DNA from: QHCA01 sp038237645
GTDB taxonomy: Bacteria; Actinomycetota; Actinomycetes; Mycobacteriales; QHCA01
NCBI GenBank assembly: GCA_038237645.1
Contig: JBBRYN010000019.1
Location: 1 to 48,555, forward strand
Reading direction: 5' to 3'
DNA: 48,555 bases
Positions 24,945 to 32,746 of the stretch are shown here, piece by piece (position 1 is the first letter of the stretch; each line of letters begins with the position of its first letter). Both the position numbers and the translations under genes were made by a program. Below the pieces are notes generated by a model, which saw only the letters and a list, made by a program, of their open reading frames with translations, searched no databases and had not been told where the DNA came from.

Positions 24945-25652
24945 TCAACGAATCTCGGTGATCTCCGGGCCGCGCACCGGCAGCTCCGATGTCACGCGGC
25001 CGGCCTCGTCGGCCGCCTGATCGAGCACGTCCTTGGGCAGCTCGAGCGGCAGCGGGCCGCGTACCGGCAACGCCCCCTCGCCGCGGGACACGACGACGTT
25101 GCGCAGGGCCCGCTCCAGCGCCCTGGCCTGCTCGGGGTTGGTGGCTGCGGGCCCGGTGAACATGCCGCGCAGGAACCACTTGGGGCCGTCGACGCCCACG
25201 AAACGGGCGGCCTGCCGGCCGTCCGGTCCCGTCACGGTGGCGGCCAGCTCCGTCCCGAACGGCCCTTCGCGCTCACTCCCACCCGCTCCCTCGGCCCGCA
25301 GTGTCGTCAGCAGCTCCGCCCGCACCTCGTCCCAGATCCCCTGGCCCCGCGGCGCGGCGAACGCACCGATCGCCAGCGTGCTCGCCGCCTGCACGAGGAC
25401 CACTCCGGCCACCGTGCCGGTCGGGTCGGCTTCCAGGCGCAGCTCGATGTCGGGCGTGGCCGGGACCCGCAGCCCCCCGAGGTCGAGCCGGGCGACATCG
25501 TCGTCGGGTGCGTCGCCGACATCCCATGGCCCCTCGGTGGGACCTTCGACGCCCGCCGGCTCGGCGGGCGAATCATCGTCCTCCGGTGGGTCCACCCCGG
25601 CCGGCTCCTGCCCGGGCGGCAACGCGTCCTTCTTCGACCGACGTCGGAACAT
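24945..25652 (-). CDS. DUF3710 family protein
   Basis: A 235-residue soluble protein, counterpart of Rv2696c. A basic N-terminus (MFRRRSKKD) is followed by an acidic, proline-rich low-complexity stretch to about residue 45. The conserved DUF3710 region then begins with RLDLGGLRVPATPDIELRLE and continues through QGIWDEVRAELLTTLRAEG, GTELAATV, and RFVGVDGPKWFLRGMFTGPAA. No catalytic motif is evident. The ATG at 25652 lies 2 nt after the dut stop, so the two genes are coupled. The function of the family is unknown. Confidence 0.85.
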   Translation of the reverse strand: MFRRRSKKDALPPGQEPAGVDPPEDDDSPAEPAGVEGPTEGPWDVGDAPDDDVARLDLGGLRVPATPDIELRLEADPTGTVAGVVLVQAASTLAIGAFAAPRGQGIWDEVRAELLTTLRAEGAGGSEREGPFGTELAATVTGPDGRQAARFVGVDGPKWFLRGMFTGPAATNPEQARALERALRNVVVSRGEGALPVRGPLPLELPKDVLDQAADEAGRVTSELPVRGPEITEIR

Positions 25653-25654
25653 GG

Positions 25655-26152
25655 TCACTCCTCTCGGTCCGGGCCGGAACCGATCAGGCCGGCGGGCAAG
25701 CCCGAGTGCCCCCCGGTCGACCCCTGGCCGCCCGCGCCGCGTTCGGACTCGGGAAGGCGGCGGCAGTCCAGCCAGGCGACCTGCTCCACCCGCTGCACGA
25801 CTAGCTGCGCGATGCGGTCGCCCCTCCGGAAGCTGACCGGCATGGCAGGGTCGTGATTGACGACGATCACCTGGATCTCGCCGCGGTAGCCGGCGTCGAT
25901 GGTCCCGGGGGCATTGACCAGGGAGACTCCGAAGCGGGCGGCCAGCCCTGACCGGGGGTGGACGAAAGCGGCGTAGCCCTCGGGCAGTGCGATCGCGATC
26001 CCGGTCGGCAGCACGGCCCGCTGGCCCGGCTCCAGACATGCGTCCACCGTGGTCAGCAGATCCGCCCCGGCGTCACCGGGACGGGCATAGGACGGTAGTG
26101 GCAGGTCCGGATCCAGACGCTGGACGAGAACCTGCACGGTCGCAGGAGGCAT
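25655..26152 (-). CDS. dut: Deoxyuridine 5'-triphosphate nucleotidohydrolase (dUTPase)
   Basis: A 165-residue trimeric-type dUTPase, counterpart of Rv2697c. It hydrolyses dUTP to dUMP and pyrophosphate, keeping uracil out of DNA and feeding dTMP synthesis. Motif I is YARPGDAGADL, motif II is HPRSGLAARFG, motif III is GTIDAGYRGEIQV, motif IV is RGDRIAQLV, and motif V is GAGGQGSTGGHSG, slightly changed from the usual GGFGSTG. The C-terminal tail is about 12 residues longer than the minimal enzyme. The ATG at 26152 has a leaderless promoter (TACCCT, 7 nt). It is coupled to the DUF3710 gene downstream. Confidence 0.95.
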   Translation of the reverse strand: MPPATVQVLVQRLDPDLPLPSYARPGDAGADLLTTVDACLEPGQRAVLPTGIAIALPEGYAAFVHPRSGLAARFGVSLVNAPGTIDAGYRGEIQVIVVNHDPAMPVSFRRGDRIAQLVVQRVEQVAWLDCRRLPESERGAGGQGSTGGHSGLPAGLIGSGPDREE

Positions 26153-26159
26153 TGGAAGC

Positions 26160-26183
26160 AGGGTACCCGCGCACGGGTAGCCT
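26160..26183. promoter_or_regulatory. Back-to-back leaderless promoters of dut and DUF3093 around a palindrome
   Basis: TACCCT on the minus strand (26160-26165) is 7 nt from the dut ATG. TAGCCT on the plus strand (26178-26183) is 8 nt from an in-frame GTG at 26192. Between and partly within them is the perfect inverted repeat TACCCG-CGCA-CGGGTA (26164-26179). The divergent spacer is only 33 bp, so the -35 region of each promoter must overlap the opposite gene or promoter. Confidence 0.5.
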
Positions 26184-26185
26184 CG

Positions 26186-26674
26186 ATGACCGTGGAGGCC
26201 CACGACGAGCGGCTGCGGGTCCCGCTCTGGTGGTGGCCGGCCGCGCTGGGCCTGGGCGGCGCGCTCGCCGCCGAGGTCCACGCCGGCCAACCGGGTCTGC
26301 GCGCCTGGTTGCCCTATGTCGTCGTACTGCCGACCGTGTCCGCGCTGCTGTGGTGGGCAGGGCGGGTCCGCGTCCGGGTCGCCGACTCGGAACTGTTCGT
26401 CGATGATGCGCACCTGCCCCTGCGGTACGTCTCGACCGCGGTGCCTGTGGCCGGCGAGGCGAAACGGACCGCTCTTGGCCCCCGCCTGTCGGCACTGGCC
26501 TTCGTCGTGCACCGGCCCTGGGTCCGCGGTGCGGTCAAGCTCACCCTCGACGACCCGGCCGATCCGACGCCGTACTGGATCATCAGCTCTCGCCGGCCGG
26601 CCGACCTGGCCGCTGCCATCATCGCCGGATCCGGATCCGGGTCGACGGTGCGTCATTCGAACAAGACGGGGTAG
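26186..26674 (+). CDS. DUF3093 family membrane protein
   Basis: A 162-residue protein, counterpart of Rv2698. Two short hydrophobic helices near residues 12-30 and 40-58 (LWWWPAALGLGGALAAEV and LPYVVVLPTVSALLWWAG) are followed by a soluble domain with VADSELFVDDAHLPLRYV and VKLTLDDPADPTPYWIISSRRPADLAAAI, diagnostic of DUF3093. It is probably a membrane protein with a cytoplasmic PH-like domain. The ATG at 26186 is listed, but the GTG at 26192 is the better leaderless start judged from TAGCCT. Function is unknown. Confidence 0.85.
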   Translation: MTVEAHDERLRVPLWWWPAALGLGGALAAEVHAGQPGLRAWLPYVVVLPTVSALLWWAGRVRVRVADSELFVDDAHLPLRYVSTAVPVAGEAKRTALGPRLSALAFVVHRPWVRGAVKLTLDDPADPTPYWIISSRRPADLAAAIIAGSGSGSTVRHSNKTG

Positions 26675-26701
26675 GCACCCCGAAAGACCAAGGAGGCACT
26701 C

Positions 26702-26995
26702 ATGGCGCAAACCATGGCCAAGGCCGGTTGGAAGCTGACCGCACTGCTGTTCGCCGTACCCGCGGGCATCGCCGCTCGCAAGGCCGTCGACGTGGCGTGG
26801 AAGAAGGCCCGGCACAGCGACCCGCCGGCGAATCCGGCCGCACCCGGTACGACGTGGACCGAGGCGCTGGTCTGGGCGGCCATCAGCGGTGTGGTGTTCG
26901 CCGCGGCCCGGATGGTCGCCGCCCGCGGCGCCGCCGCCACCTGGCGTTCGCTGACCGGCTCGCTGCCGCCCGGCCTGGAGGACTCGACCGTCTGA
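26702..26995 (+). CDS. DUF4235 family small membrane protein
   Basis: A 97-residue protein with two hydrophobic helices, about residues 9-26 (GWKLTALLFAVPAGIAARKA) and 55-75 (ALVWAAISGVVFAAARMVAARGA), and a short C-terminal tail. The pattern matches DUF4235, common in actinobacteria and of unknown role. Among the genes here it has one of the clearest Shine-Dalgarno sequences: AAGGAGG placed 6 nt before the ATG, so it is translated from a conventional leader, 27 bp after DUF3093. It converges on the next gene with a 7-bp spacer. Confidence 0.85.
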   Translation: MAQTMAKAGWKLTALLFAVPAGIAARKAVDVAWKKARHSDPPANPAAPGTTWTEALVWAAISGVVFAAARMVAARGAAATWRSLTGSLPPGLEDSTV

Positions 26996-27002
26996 CCCGC
27001 GC

Positions 27003-27755
27003 TCAGCGGACCGCTCTGCGGGCGAGCAGGTCACGACGGACGGCCTCGCCCAGACCGCGCGTTGCCCGGCGATTGAGCTCGGCGCCGATCAGGGCGCCGG
27101 TGAACACCGGGCCGAGGGTGGTGAGGTTGCGGCCCAGCCGCCGCATCAGCTGGTCGCGCAGCTCACGCCGGGAGGCACTGCCGATGACGCTGGTCAGGCC
27201 GGCACCCGGGCGGGCCAGGTCGACACCGCGGCGCCGGGCCCAGGCGGTCAGGAAGGCCGTCGTGCGCTGGGCCGTACTGCCCGGGACGGTCACGCCGTAA
27301 GCTTCGTGCAGCTCCGCCACCAGCTTGATCTCGACCGCGGCGATGGCCACGGTCTCGGCGACCAGCTGCACTGGCGCTGATAGCAGCGTCGGCGGTGCCG
27401 CCCACTCCGCCGTGGCCAGCGCCCCCGCCGCGGCGCCGATCCCCGCCGTCGCCCGGCTCGCCGACCTGACCAGTGCCTCGGCCAGCTCGTCGCCGGTCAG
27501 CCCGTCGTGGTGCTGCATGAGGGTGGCCAGGTCGCGGATCGGCACCCGCGGCGCAGCCTGCACGACCAGATCGGTCAGCCAGCGACCGCCACCGGCACCC
27601 CGGACGCCGGCCGACTTGGCGCTGCGGGCCAACGACGCGGCCAGGCGGCGCAGCAGCCGGCGGCGCTCCTTGCGGTCGACGTCGCCCCGGGCGAGCTGGC
27701 CGAGGGTGTCGGCAACCTCGTCGTCAGTGGCGGGCCGGCCGGCCTCGTCGCTCAT
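27003..27755 (-). CDS. Conserved hypothetical protein downstream of DUF4193 gene
   Basis: A 250-residue helical protein. The N-terminal half contains basic helices (DRKERRRLLRRLAASLARSAK), and a central hydrophobic stretch, SRATAGIGAAAGALATAEWAAPPTLLSAPVQLVAETVAIAAVEIKLVAELHEAYG, resembles the membrane-associating core of EcsC-like proteins. The C-terminal part has GPVFTGALIGAELNRRATRGLG. I do not assign a function; EcsC-type is a tentative structural comparison. It starts 17 nt after the DUF4193 stop on the same strand, so both probably belong to one transcript. Confidence 0.7.
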   Translation of the reverse strand: MSDEAGRPATDDEVADTLGQLARGDVDRKERRRLLRRLAASLARSAKSAGVRGAGGGRWLTDLVVQAAPRVPIRDLATLMQHHDGLTGDELAEALVRSASRATAGIGAAAGALATAEWAAPPTLLSAPVQLVAETVAIAAVEIKLVAELHEAYGVTVPGSTAQRTTAFLTAWARRRGVDLARPGAGLTSVIGSASRRELRDQLMRRLGRNLTTLGPVFTGALIGAELNRRATRGLGEAVRRDLLARRAVR

Positions 27756-27772
27756 CTCCGGTCCGGTGCCGG

Positions 27773-28075
27773 TCAGGCCGCGCAGTCCCGGCAGAGCGGC
27801 TCCCCGTCACGTGTCTCGGCAAGCTGGCTGCGGTGATGGACCAGGAAGCAGGAGACGCAGCGGAACTCGTCGTCCTGCATCGGCAGGACCCGCACGGTCA
27901 GCTCTTCCCCGGACAGGTCGGCACCGGGCAATTCCAAAGACTCGGCCAGATCCGCCTCGTCCACGTCGACGCTGCCGGACTGGGCCTCAGCCCGCCGCGC
28001 CTTGAGCTCCTCGAGGCTGTCCTCGCCGATCTCAGATTCTTCGGTACGACGCGGCGCGTCGTAGTCGGTCGCCAT
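27773..28075 (-). CDS. DUF4193 family protein
   Basis: A 100-residue acidic protein, counterpart of Rv2699c. It begins MATDYDAPRRTEESE, continues through an acidic helix (GEDSLEELKARRAEAQ) and the segment DLSGEELTVRVLPMQDDEFRC, and ends with a two-pair cysteine motif (CVSC and CRDC) likely to bind zinc. The ATG at 28075 begins the conserved region and follows GGGAGTGA; the longer open frame upstream is non-coding in character. The upstream DNA is unusually AT-rich, suggesting a strong sigma-A promoter. The biochemical role is unknown. Confidence 0.9.
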   Translation of the reverse strand: MATDYDAPRRTEESEIGEDSLEELKARRAEAQSGSVDVDEADLAESLELPGADLSGEELTVRVLPMQDDEFRCVSCFLVHHRSQLAETRDGEPLCRDCAA

Positions 28076-28412
28076 GTACTTATCACTCCCAAATATGTGT
28101 CTGAGTTTTATTGAACGCACCATGTCGGTGCGTTGTGCCCGGAAGCGCGAAGATAAATCGTTCGGCCTACCGGGGCGGTGGAGCCTATCGTCATGCGCAA
28201 GCCCACGGCACCCAAACGCGCCGCGGGGATCAGGCAAGTCGGCAAGTCCGCGAGTCGGACGGGATGGCGGTGACGTGATGACTGGATCTTGCAGCACCGT
28301 GCCGTTGGTCTTGCCCGCCGCGCCCGTTACGTCCTGATTCGACCCCGTCGATCAATCGCCTGATCCGACGAACTGAAAGCGACGTAGGGCCACCGAACTC
28401 CCGGAGCTTACG
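28076..28412. other. 337-bp intergenic region between DUF4193 gene and rsgA
   Basis: No gene was found. The first 60 bp are AT-rich for this genome (CAAATATGTG, GAGTTTTATTGAAC), and on the minus strand they hold CATATTT with GTTCAA about 20 nt further upstream, a plausible sigma-A promoter for DUF4193. The right part holds AGTCGGCAAGTCCGCGAGTCGGAC, a short repeat of AGTCSG words, and a GGAG ribosome-binding site 7 nt before the rsgA TTG. A small RNA cannot be excluded. Confidence 0.5.
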
Positions 28413-29435
28413 TTGTCCGCAAATCTTGCACAGCTGGGCTGGGACGAGTCCTGGTCCAGTCAGTCCTCACCCGATCCACAACTGCGCCCCGCCCGCGTCG
28501 CTCGCACCGACCGTGGCCGGTGCGTCGTGCACACCGGCGACGGCACGCAGCATGCCCGCCTGTCGCCGGACCTGCAGCCCGCCCCGACGACCGGCGACTG
28601 GGTCCTGCTCGACGCCGATGGCACGGTGACCGCCGTGCTGCCCCGGCGCACGACCGTGATCCGCGGAGCGGGCCGCAACGACGCCCGCGGCCAGGTGCTC
28701 GCCGCCAACGTCGACGTCCTGTTCGTCATCTCGCCGCTGTCCACCGCACCGAACCTGGGCAGGCTCGAACGCATGCTCGCCCTCGCCTGGGAGAGCGGCG
28801 CCCGTCCGGTCGTCCTGCTCACCAAGGCCGACCTGTCCGCCGATCCCGAGGCCGATCGGGCGGAGGCCGCCCAGGCGGCACTCGGGGTCGACGTGATCGC
28901 GGCCAGCGTGGTCGACGGGCTGGGGTTCGACGAGGTTCGCGCCCTCCTGCCAGCCGGGCGTACGGGGGCGCTCATCGGACCGTCCGGCAGTGGCAAGTCG
29001 AGCCTGGTCAACGCGCTGGCCGACGAGGAGACCCTGACCACCGGCGACATCCGCTCCGACGGCAAGGGCCGGCACACCAGCACCGCGCGCGAGTTGGTAC
29101 CGATGCCGTGGGGTGCCCTCCTGCTGGACACCCCCGGGCTGCGGGGCGTCCAGTTGTGGGACTCCGCGGCCGGGATCGAGCAGACGTTCAGCGACATCGA
29201 GACCCTGGCGACCGAGTGCCGCTTCGGTGACTGCACGCACCACGGCGAGCCCGGGTGCGCGGTCGCCGGTGCCGTTGCCGACGGGGCACTGTCGGCCCGC
29301 CGGCTGGCCAACTACGAGAAGCTGCTGCGCGAGCAGACGTGGCTGGCCGGACGCTACGACGCCCGGCTGCGGGCGGAGCAACGCAGGGTATGGAAGGTCC
29401 AGGCGAAGGCGTACCGGCAGCGCCCGGCCCGCTAG
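28413..29435 (+). CDS. rsgA: Ribosome small-subunit-dependent GTPase RsgA
   Basis: A 340-residue circularly permuted GTPase that assists late 30S ribosome maturation. The N-terminal OB fold (about 25-95) is followed by the permuted GTPase order: VDVLFVISPLS, G4 TKADL, G1 (P-loop) IGPSGSGKSSLVNAL near residue 190, and G3 LLDTPGLRG. The C-terminal zinc-binding domain has CRFGDCTHHGEPGCAV (Cys-Cys-His-Cys). The start is the TTG at 28413 behind GGAG; upstream in-frame codons are not usable. It is not part of the Rv2699c-Rv2700 interval as I remember it, so it is an insertion relative to mycobacteria. Confidence 0.93.
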   Translation: MSANLAQLGWDESWSSQSSPDPQLRPARVARTDRGRCVVHTGDGTQHARLSPDLQPAPTTGDWVLLDADGTVTAVLPRRTTVIRGAGRNDARGQVLAANVDVLFVISPLSTAPNLGRLERMLALAWESGARPVVLLTKADLSADPEADRAEAAQAALGVDVIAASVVDGLGFDEVRALLPAGRTGALIGPSGSGKSSLVNALADEETLTTGDIRSDGKGRHTSTARELVPMPWGALLLDTPGLRGVQLWDSAAGIEQTFSDIETLATECRFGDCTHHGEPGCAVAGAVADGALSARRLANYEKLLREQTWLAGRYDARLRAEQRRVWKVQAKAYRQRPAR

Positions 29436-29440
29436 CCGGG
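29423..29440 (+). terminator. Candidate hairpin at the end of rsgA
   Basis: CCCGGC-CCGCTA-GCCGGG forms a 6-bp GC stem that includes the rsgA stop codon. It sits just before the promoter hexamer of the next gene and has no T-tract. Confidence 0.35.
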
Positions 29441-29444
29441 CCGA

Positions 29445-29450
29445 TAACGT
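29445..29450 (+). promoter_or_regulatory. Predicted leaderless -10 hexamer of phosphotransferase gene
   Basis: TAACGT, six bases, then the ATG at 29457. Confidence 0.5.
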
Positions 29451-29456
29451 CGGAGC

Positions 29457-30500
29457 ATGCAGGCCACCCAGGGCGCTCCACGCGCCATCGTCGGGCCTTA
29501 TCTCGCGGCAGCACTCGGTGACGAGCGCTGGTCGGACTGCACGGTGGAGTTGATCAGCGGCGGGAAGTCCAACCTCACCTACCGGATCGCCGGTCCGGCG
29601 GGGCGGGTGGTCCTGCGCCGCCCGCCGCTGGGCAATGTGCTGCCCACCGCACATGACATGTCCCGCGAGCACACGATCATCGCGGCGCTGGCCGGCTCCG
29701 CCGTCCCGGTGCCCGTGGCGCTGCACCTGTGCACCGACCCGGCCGTTCTGGGCGCACCGTTTCACGTCATGTCCTACGTCGACGGGCCGGTGGTCCGCGC
29801 CGCCTTCCCGCCGGGGTACGCCGACCGGCCCGCGCAGCGCCGGGCGATCGCCGACGAGTTGGTCGACGTCCTTGCCCGCCTGCACGCGGTGGACGTGGAC
29901 GCGGCCGGATTGTCCGGCTTCGGGCACCCGGACGGCTTCCTCGCCCGCCAGCTGCGCCGCTGGACCGGGCAGTGGGAGGCCAGCCGGGCCGCAGCGTCAC
30001 CCACCCTGGACGCGCTCGCCGCGGCCCTCGCGGAATCGCTTCCGGACAGTCCCGCCCCCACCGTCGTGCACGGGGACTACCGGCTCGACAACACCGTCCT
30101 CCATCCCGAGATACCCGGCCGGATCCTTGCCGTCCTGGACTGGGAGATGTCCACCCTCGGCGACCCGCTGGCCGACCTCGGCCTGCTGCTCGTCTACTGG
30201 CAGGGGCCGGTCGACGCGGGCAACCCCCTCGCCGTGCAGACCGGTGCCGCCCTGAGCGCCCTCCCGGGTTTCCCGAACCGGGCGCAGATCTGCGCCCGGT
30301 ACGCCGAGCGCACCGGGCGCGACCTGTCCGCGCTTCCGTGGTATGTCGCCTTCGGCTGCTTTAAGCTGGCGGTAGTGGTAGCCGGGGTCGTGGCCCGGCA
30401 CCGGGCTGGAGCCATGGTCGGCGACGGGTTCGAGGGAATCGGCAACGCCCTGGAGCCGCTCGTGCTGCGGGGCCATGCCGAGCTCGCAGGCGACCTGTGA
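29457..30500 (+). CDS. Phosphotransferase family protein (ACAD10/11-type APH fold)
   Basis: A 347-residue aminoglycoside-phosphotransferase-fold protein of the subgroup fused to, or encoded near, acyl-CoA dehydrogenases (ACAD10/11-like). The glycine-rich start is ISGGKSNLTYRI, followed by VVLRRPPLGNVLPTAHDMSREHTI with the ATP-binding arginine/lysine region. The catalytic loop is VVHGDYRLDNTVLHP and the metal-binding motif is LAVLDWEMSTLGDPLADLG. These kinases are thought to phosphorylate 4-hydroxyacyl-CoA or related small molecules, but the substrate here is unknown and no acyl-CoA dehydrogenase is adjacent. Its stop overlaps the next start as GTGA. Confidence 0.85.
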   Translation: MQATQGAPRAIVGPYLAAALGDERWSDCTVELISGGKSNLTYRIAGPAGRVVLRRPPLGNVLPTAHDMSREHTIIAALAGSAVPVPVALHLCTDPAVLGAPFHVMSYVDGPVVRAAFPPGYADRPAQRRAIADELVDVLARLHAVDVDAAGLSGFGHPDGFLARQLRRWTGQWEASRAAASPTLDALAAALAESLPDSPAPTVVHGDYRLDNTVLHPEIPGRILAVLDWEMSTLGDPLADLGLLLVYWQGPVDAGNPLAVQTGAALSALPGFPNRAQICARYAERTGRDLSALPWYVAFGCFKLAVVVAGVVARHRAGAMVGDGFEGIGNALEPLVLRGHAELAGDL

Positions 30501-31072
30501 GCAGCCACTCCCCCTTCGGCGAGCAGCCGGCCGGGATCGGCCCGCGGGCCCGGGCGGCGCGCGCCCGCCGCGACACGACGCGGCTGCGGGCAGCCGTCGT
30601 ACTGGTCGTCCTGGTCGTCGCCAGCGCCCTCGGTGTGTGGCTGATCCTGCGGGCCGACGTCACGAAGAGCACCACGCGGGCCGCCCCGGCCTCCTGCGTA
30701 CACGCGAGCGCCGGCCAGGCACCGACCAGGGCCGACATCAGGATCCGGGTACTCAACGCCACGGCGAGGGAAGGGCTGGCCGCCAAGACCGCCGCGGAGC
30801 TTCGGCTGCGCGGCTACACGGTGACGGCCGTGGGCAACGACCCCAGCGCCGTGCGCGGGCCTGCCGAGATGCGCTACGGCACGGCCGGGGCCCCATTCGC
30901 CAAGGCACTCAAGGGGCTCGTCGCAGGTGCCGTGAGCCGGCCGGTCACCCGAACCGGCAGCGACGTCGACCTCGTTCTGGGCAACACGTTCACCCGGCTC
31001 GCCCCGGCCCCCGCCCAGACACCGCCGAAGACGGGCTCGGGCTGTCCCGCGACGGCCACGCCAGGGCGATAG
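30497..31072 (+). CDS. cei: Cell-envelope integrity protein Cei-like, LytR_C domain
   Basis: A 191-residue membrane-anchored protein, positional counterpart of Rv2700. A cytoplasmic basic N-terminus (about 1-32, GPRARAARARRDTTRLR) is followed by one transmembrane helix near residues 34-54 and an extracytoplasmic LytR_C domain of about 100 residues: DIRIRVLNATAREGLAAKTAAELRLRGYTVTAVGND, then AEMRYGTAGAPFAKALKGLV and SDVDLVLGNTFTRLA. In mycobacteria the orthologue supports envelope integrity. The GTG overlaps the phosphotransferase stop. The last 83 nt overlap the 3' end of the convergent PhoD-like gene. Confidence 0.82.
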   Translation: MSSHSPFGEQPAGIGPRARAARARRDTTRLRAAVVLVVLVVASALGVWLILRADVTKSTTRAAPASCVHASAGQAPTRADIRIRVLNATAREGLAAKTAAELRLRGYTVTAVGNDPSAVRGPAEMRYGTAGAPFAKALKGLVAGAVSRPVTRTGSDVDLVLGNTFTRLAPAPAQTPPKTGSGCPATATPGR

Positions 31073-32699
31073 CCGCGACCGGGTCGAGGAACGGCTCGCC
31101 GCGGTGCCCGGCGCCGGCCTTTTCCAGCAGCAGGCGCGCCGCCCGCCCCGCCAGGGTCAGGGTCGCGATCTCGTTGCCGAAGAACGGCCCGGACAGCCGG
31201 CGCCAGGACAGCGGCGGCTTGGGCACCGTCGAGAAGGCCCCGAGCAGCAACCTGGTCGTACGCTCGGCCGCCGCACTCCAGGCCACCCGGAAGACCCAGT
31301 GCATCACCGCGGGCACATAGTTGTGCAGCGGTGAGCAGGTCAGCTGATAGATCGGGGCGCCGACCTCGGGCCCGAGGTCGGCGCGGGCGCTGTAGGCGTG
31401 GTGCACGTCACCGGAGAGCACGCAGATCGTGGCCGGTGCCGCCGCCCCGCCGTGCTCTCCGCGGCCGACCCGCGCGAGCAACCGGGCCAACCGGTCGAAG
31501 GAGTCCCTGAAGGCCGCCCAGTGCTCCAGGTCGGCGGCCCGGCGCAGCTTCTCACCGCCGGCGGCCAGCAGCCTGCCGCGGCTGCCGGCGCATACCGCCT
31601 CGTTCCAGGACTCGATGTCGTGCAACGCCCTCGGCAGCAGCCAGGGCAACGACGTGCCGACCAGCAGGTGGTCGTACTCCCCCTCCACCTGACGCTCTAT
31701 CCAGGCGAACTCGGCCTCGCTCACGATCGACCGCCGCCCGTCGAGCACCCGGCCGCACCGGGAATCGATGACGAGCAGCCGGACGCGGCCGAAGTCACGA
31801 CGGTAGGACCACTGAGCCCCCTTGGCGCCGTCGGCCTCATGGTCGGCGGCCTGCGCGAACTCGCGGAGGATCGCCGCACCGTCGTCGGCGGCGCACACCC
31901 GTCGGTAGACCTCATCGGAGGCGAGCCGCGAAGGCGACAGGTTACCCAGGTGCTGGTACACCCAGTACGACATCAGGGCACCGGTGATCCGCTCCCGCCA
32001 CCACGAGGTGCGCGCCATCTCCTCCCGCCAGAGCCGGGAGGTGTTCCAATCGTCGCGTACGTCATGGTCGTCGAAGATCATCGAGCTGGGGATGCTGGCC
32101 ATCAGCCACCGCACCTCGGGGTCGGTCCAGGACTCGAGATAGAGCCGGGTGTACTCCTCGAAGTCGGCCACCTGGTCGTAAGGCGGGCGCGAGGTGTCCC
32201 GCCGCTCGGCGATGTAGCGCTTGGTCTCCGGGGAGGTCTCGTCGGCGTAGACCTGGTCGCCGACCAGCAGCAAGGCGTCGGGCCATCGGTCCTCGTCGGT
32301 CTGCGTCATCCGGATGGCGAACGCGTCGAGCGCGTCGAAGTCGTAGTGGTCGTCGTCGCGGACCGCGTGCGAGGTCGCGTACCGGCAGGAGCCGAACACC
32401 AGGCGGAACGCCGTGTCCGGGTCGACGGTACGGATCCGGCTCGGCGGAAGGCGGCACCTGGGCTCGGGCCAGACCGGCTCGTCGTCGATCAGCACCTGGT
32501 ACGGGTAGGTCGTACCGGGCCGCATGCCCTCGACACACACCAGCGCGTAGTGATGCCCCGCAACGCAGAAAGTCGCGGACCGGCCGCGGGGGCCTGCGGT
32601 GACCACCTCGACGGTGCCGGCGCCCGCGGTCTCCACCCAGACGGTCGCATCGTCGGTGCCCACATGCCGCAGCACCGGGCCGAGCACGAGTCGGGTCAC
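30990..32699 (-). CDS. PhoD-like alkaline phosphatase-family metallophosphoesterase
   Basis: A 569-residue metallophosphoesterase with an N-terminal fibronectin-like domain (about 1-95) and a PhoD-type catalytic domain. Metal-ligand motifs are visible as FGSCRYATSH, LLVGDQVYADE, MIFDDHDVRDDWN, and LSGDVHHAY. It has no signal or Tat peptide, unlike secreted PhoD, so it is predicted to be cytoplasmic; the substrate could be an intracellular phosphodiester or polyphosphate-like compound. The C-terminal tail overlaps the convergent cei gene by 83 nt. It is inserted between cei and suhB relative to mycobacteria. Confidence 0.87.
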   Translation of the reverse strand: MTRLVLGPVLRHVGTDDATVWVETAGAGTVEVVTAGPRGRSATFCVAGHHYALVCVEGMRPGTTYPYQVLIDDEPVWPEPRCRLPPSRIRTVDPDTAFRLVFGSCRYATSHAVRDDDHYDFDALDAFAIRMTQTDEDRWPDALLLVGDQVYADETSPETKRYIAERRDTSRPPYDQVADFEEYTRLYLESWTDPEVRWLMASIPSSMIFDDHDVRDDWNTSRLWREEMARTSWWRERITGALMSYWVYQHLGNLSPSRLASDEVYRRVCAADDGAAILREFAQAADHEADGAKGAQWSYRRDFGRVRLLVIDSRCGRVLDGRRSIVSEAEFAWIERQVEGEYDHLLVGTSLPWLLPRALHDIESWNEAVCAGSRGRLLAAGGEKLRRAADLEHWAAFRDSFDRLARLLARVGRGEHGGAAAPATICVLSGDVHHAYSARADLGPEVGAPIYQLTCSPLHNYVPAVMHWVFRVAWSAAAERTTRLLLGAFSTVPKPPLSWRRLSGPFFGNEIATLTLAGRAARLLLEKAGAGHRGEPFLDPVAAIALAWPSRDSPSPSSAVSGRGPGRAG

Positions 32700-32746
32700 G
32701 TGCCCTTCCTACTCCGCGTGGACCGGCGGTCGGTGAACGGGTCGCC

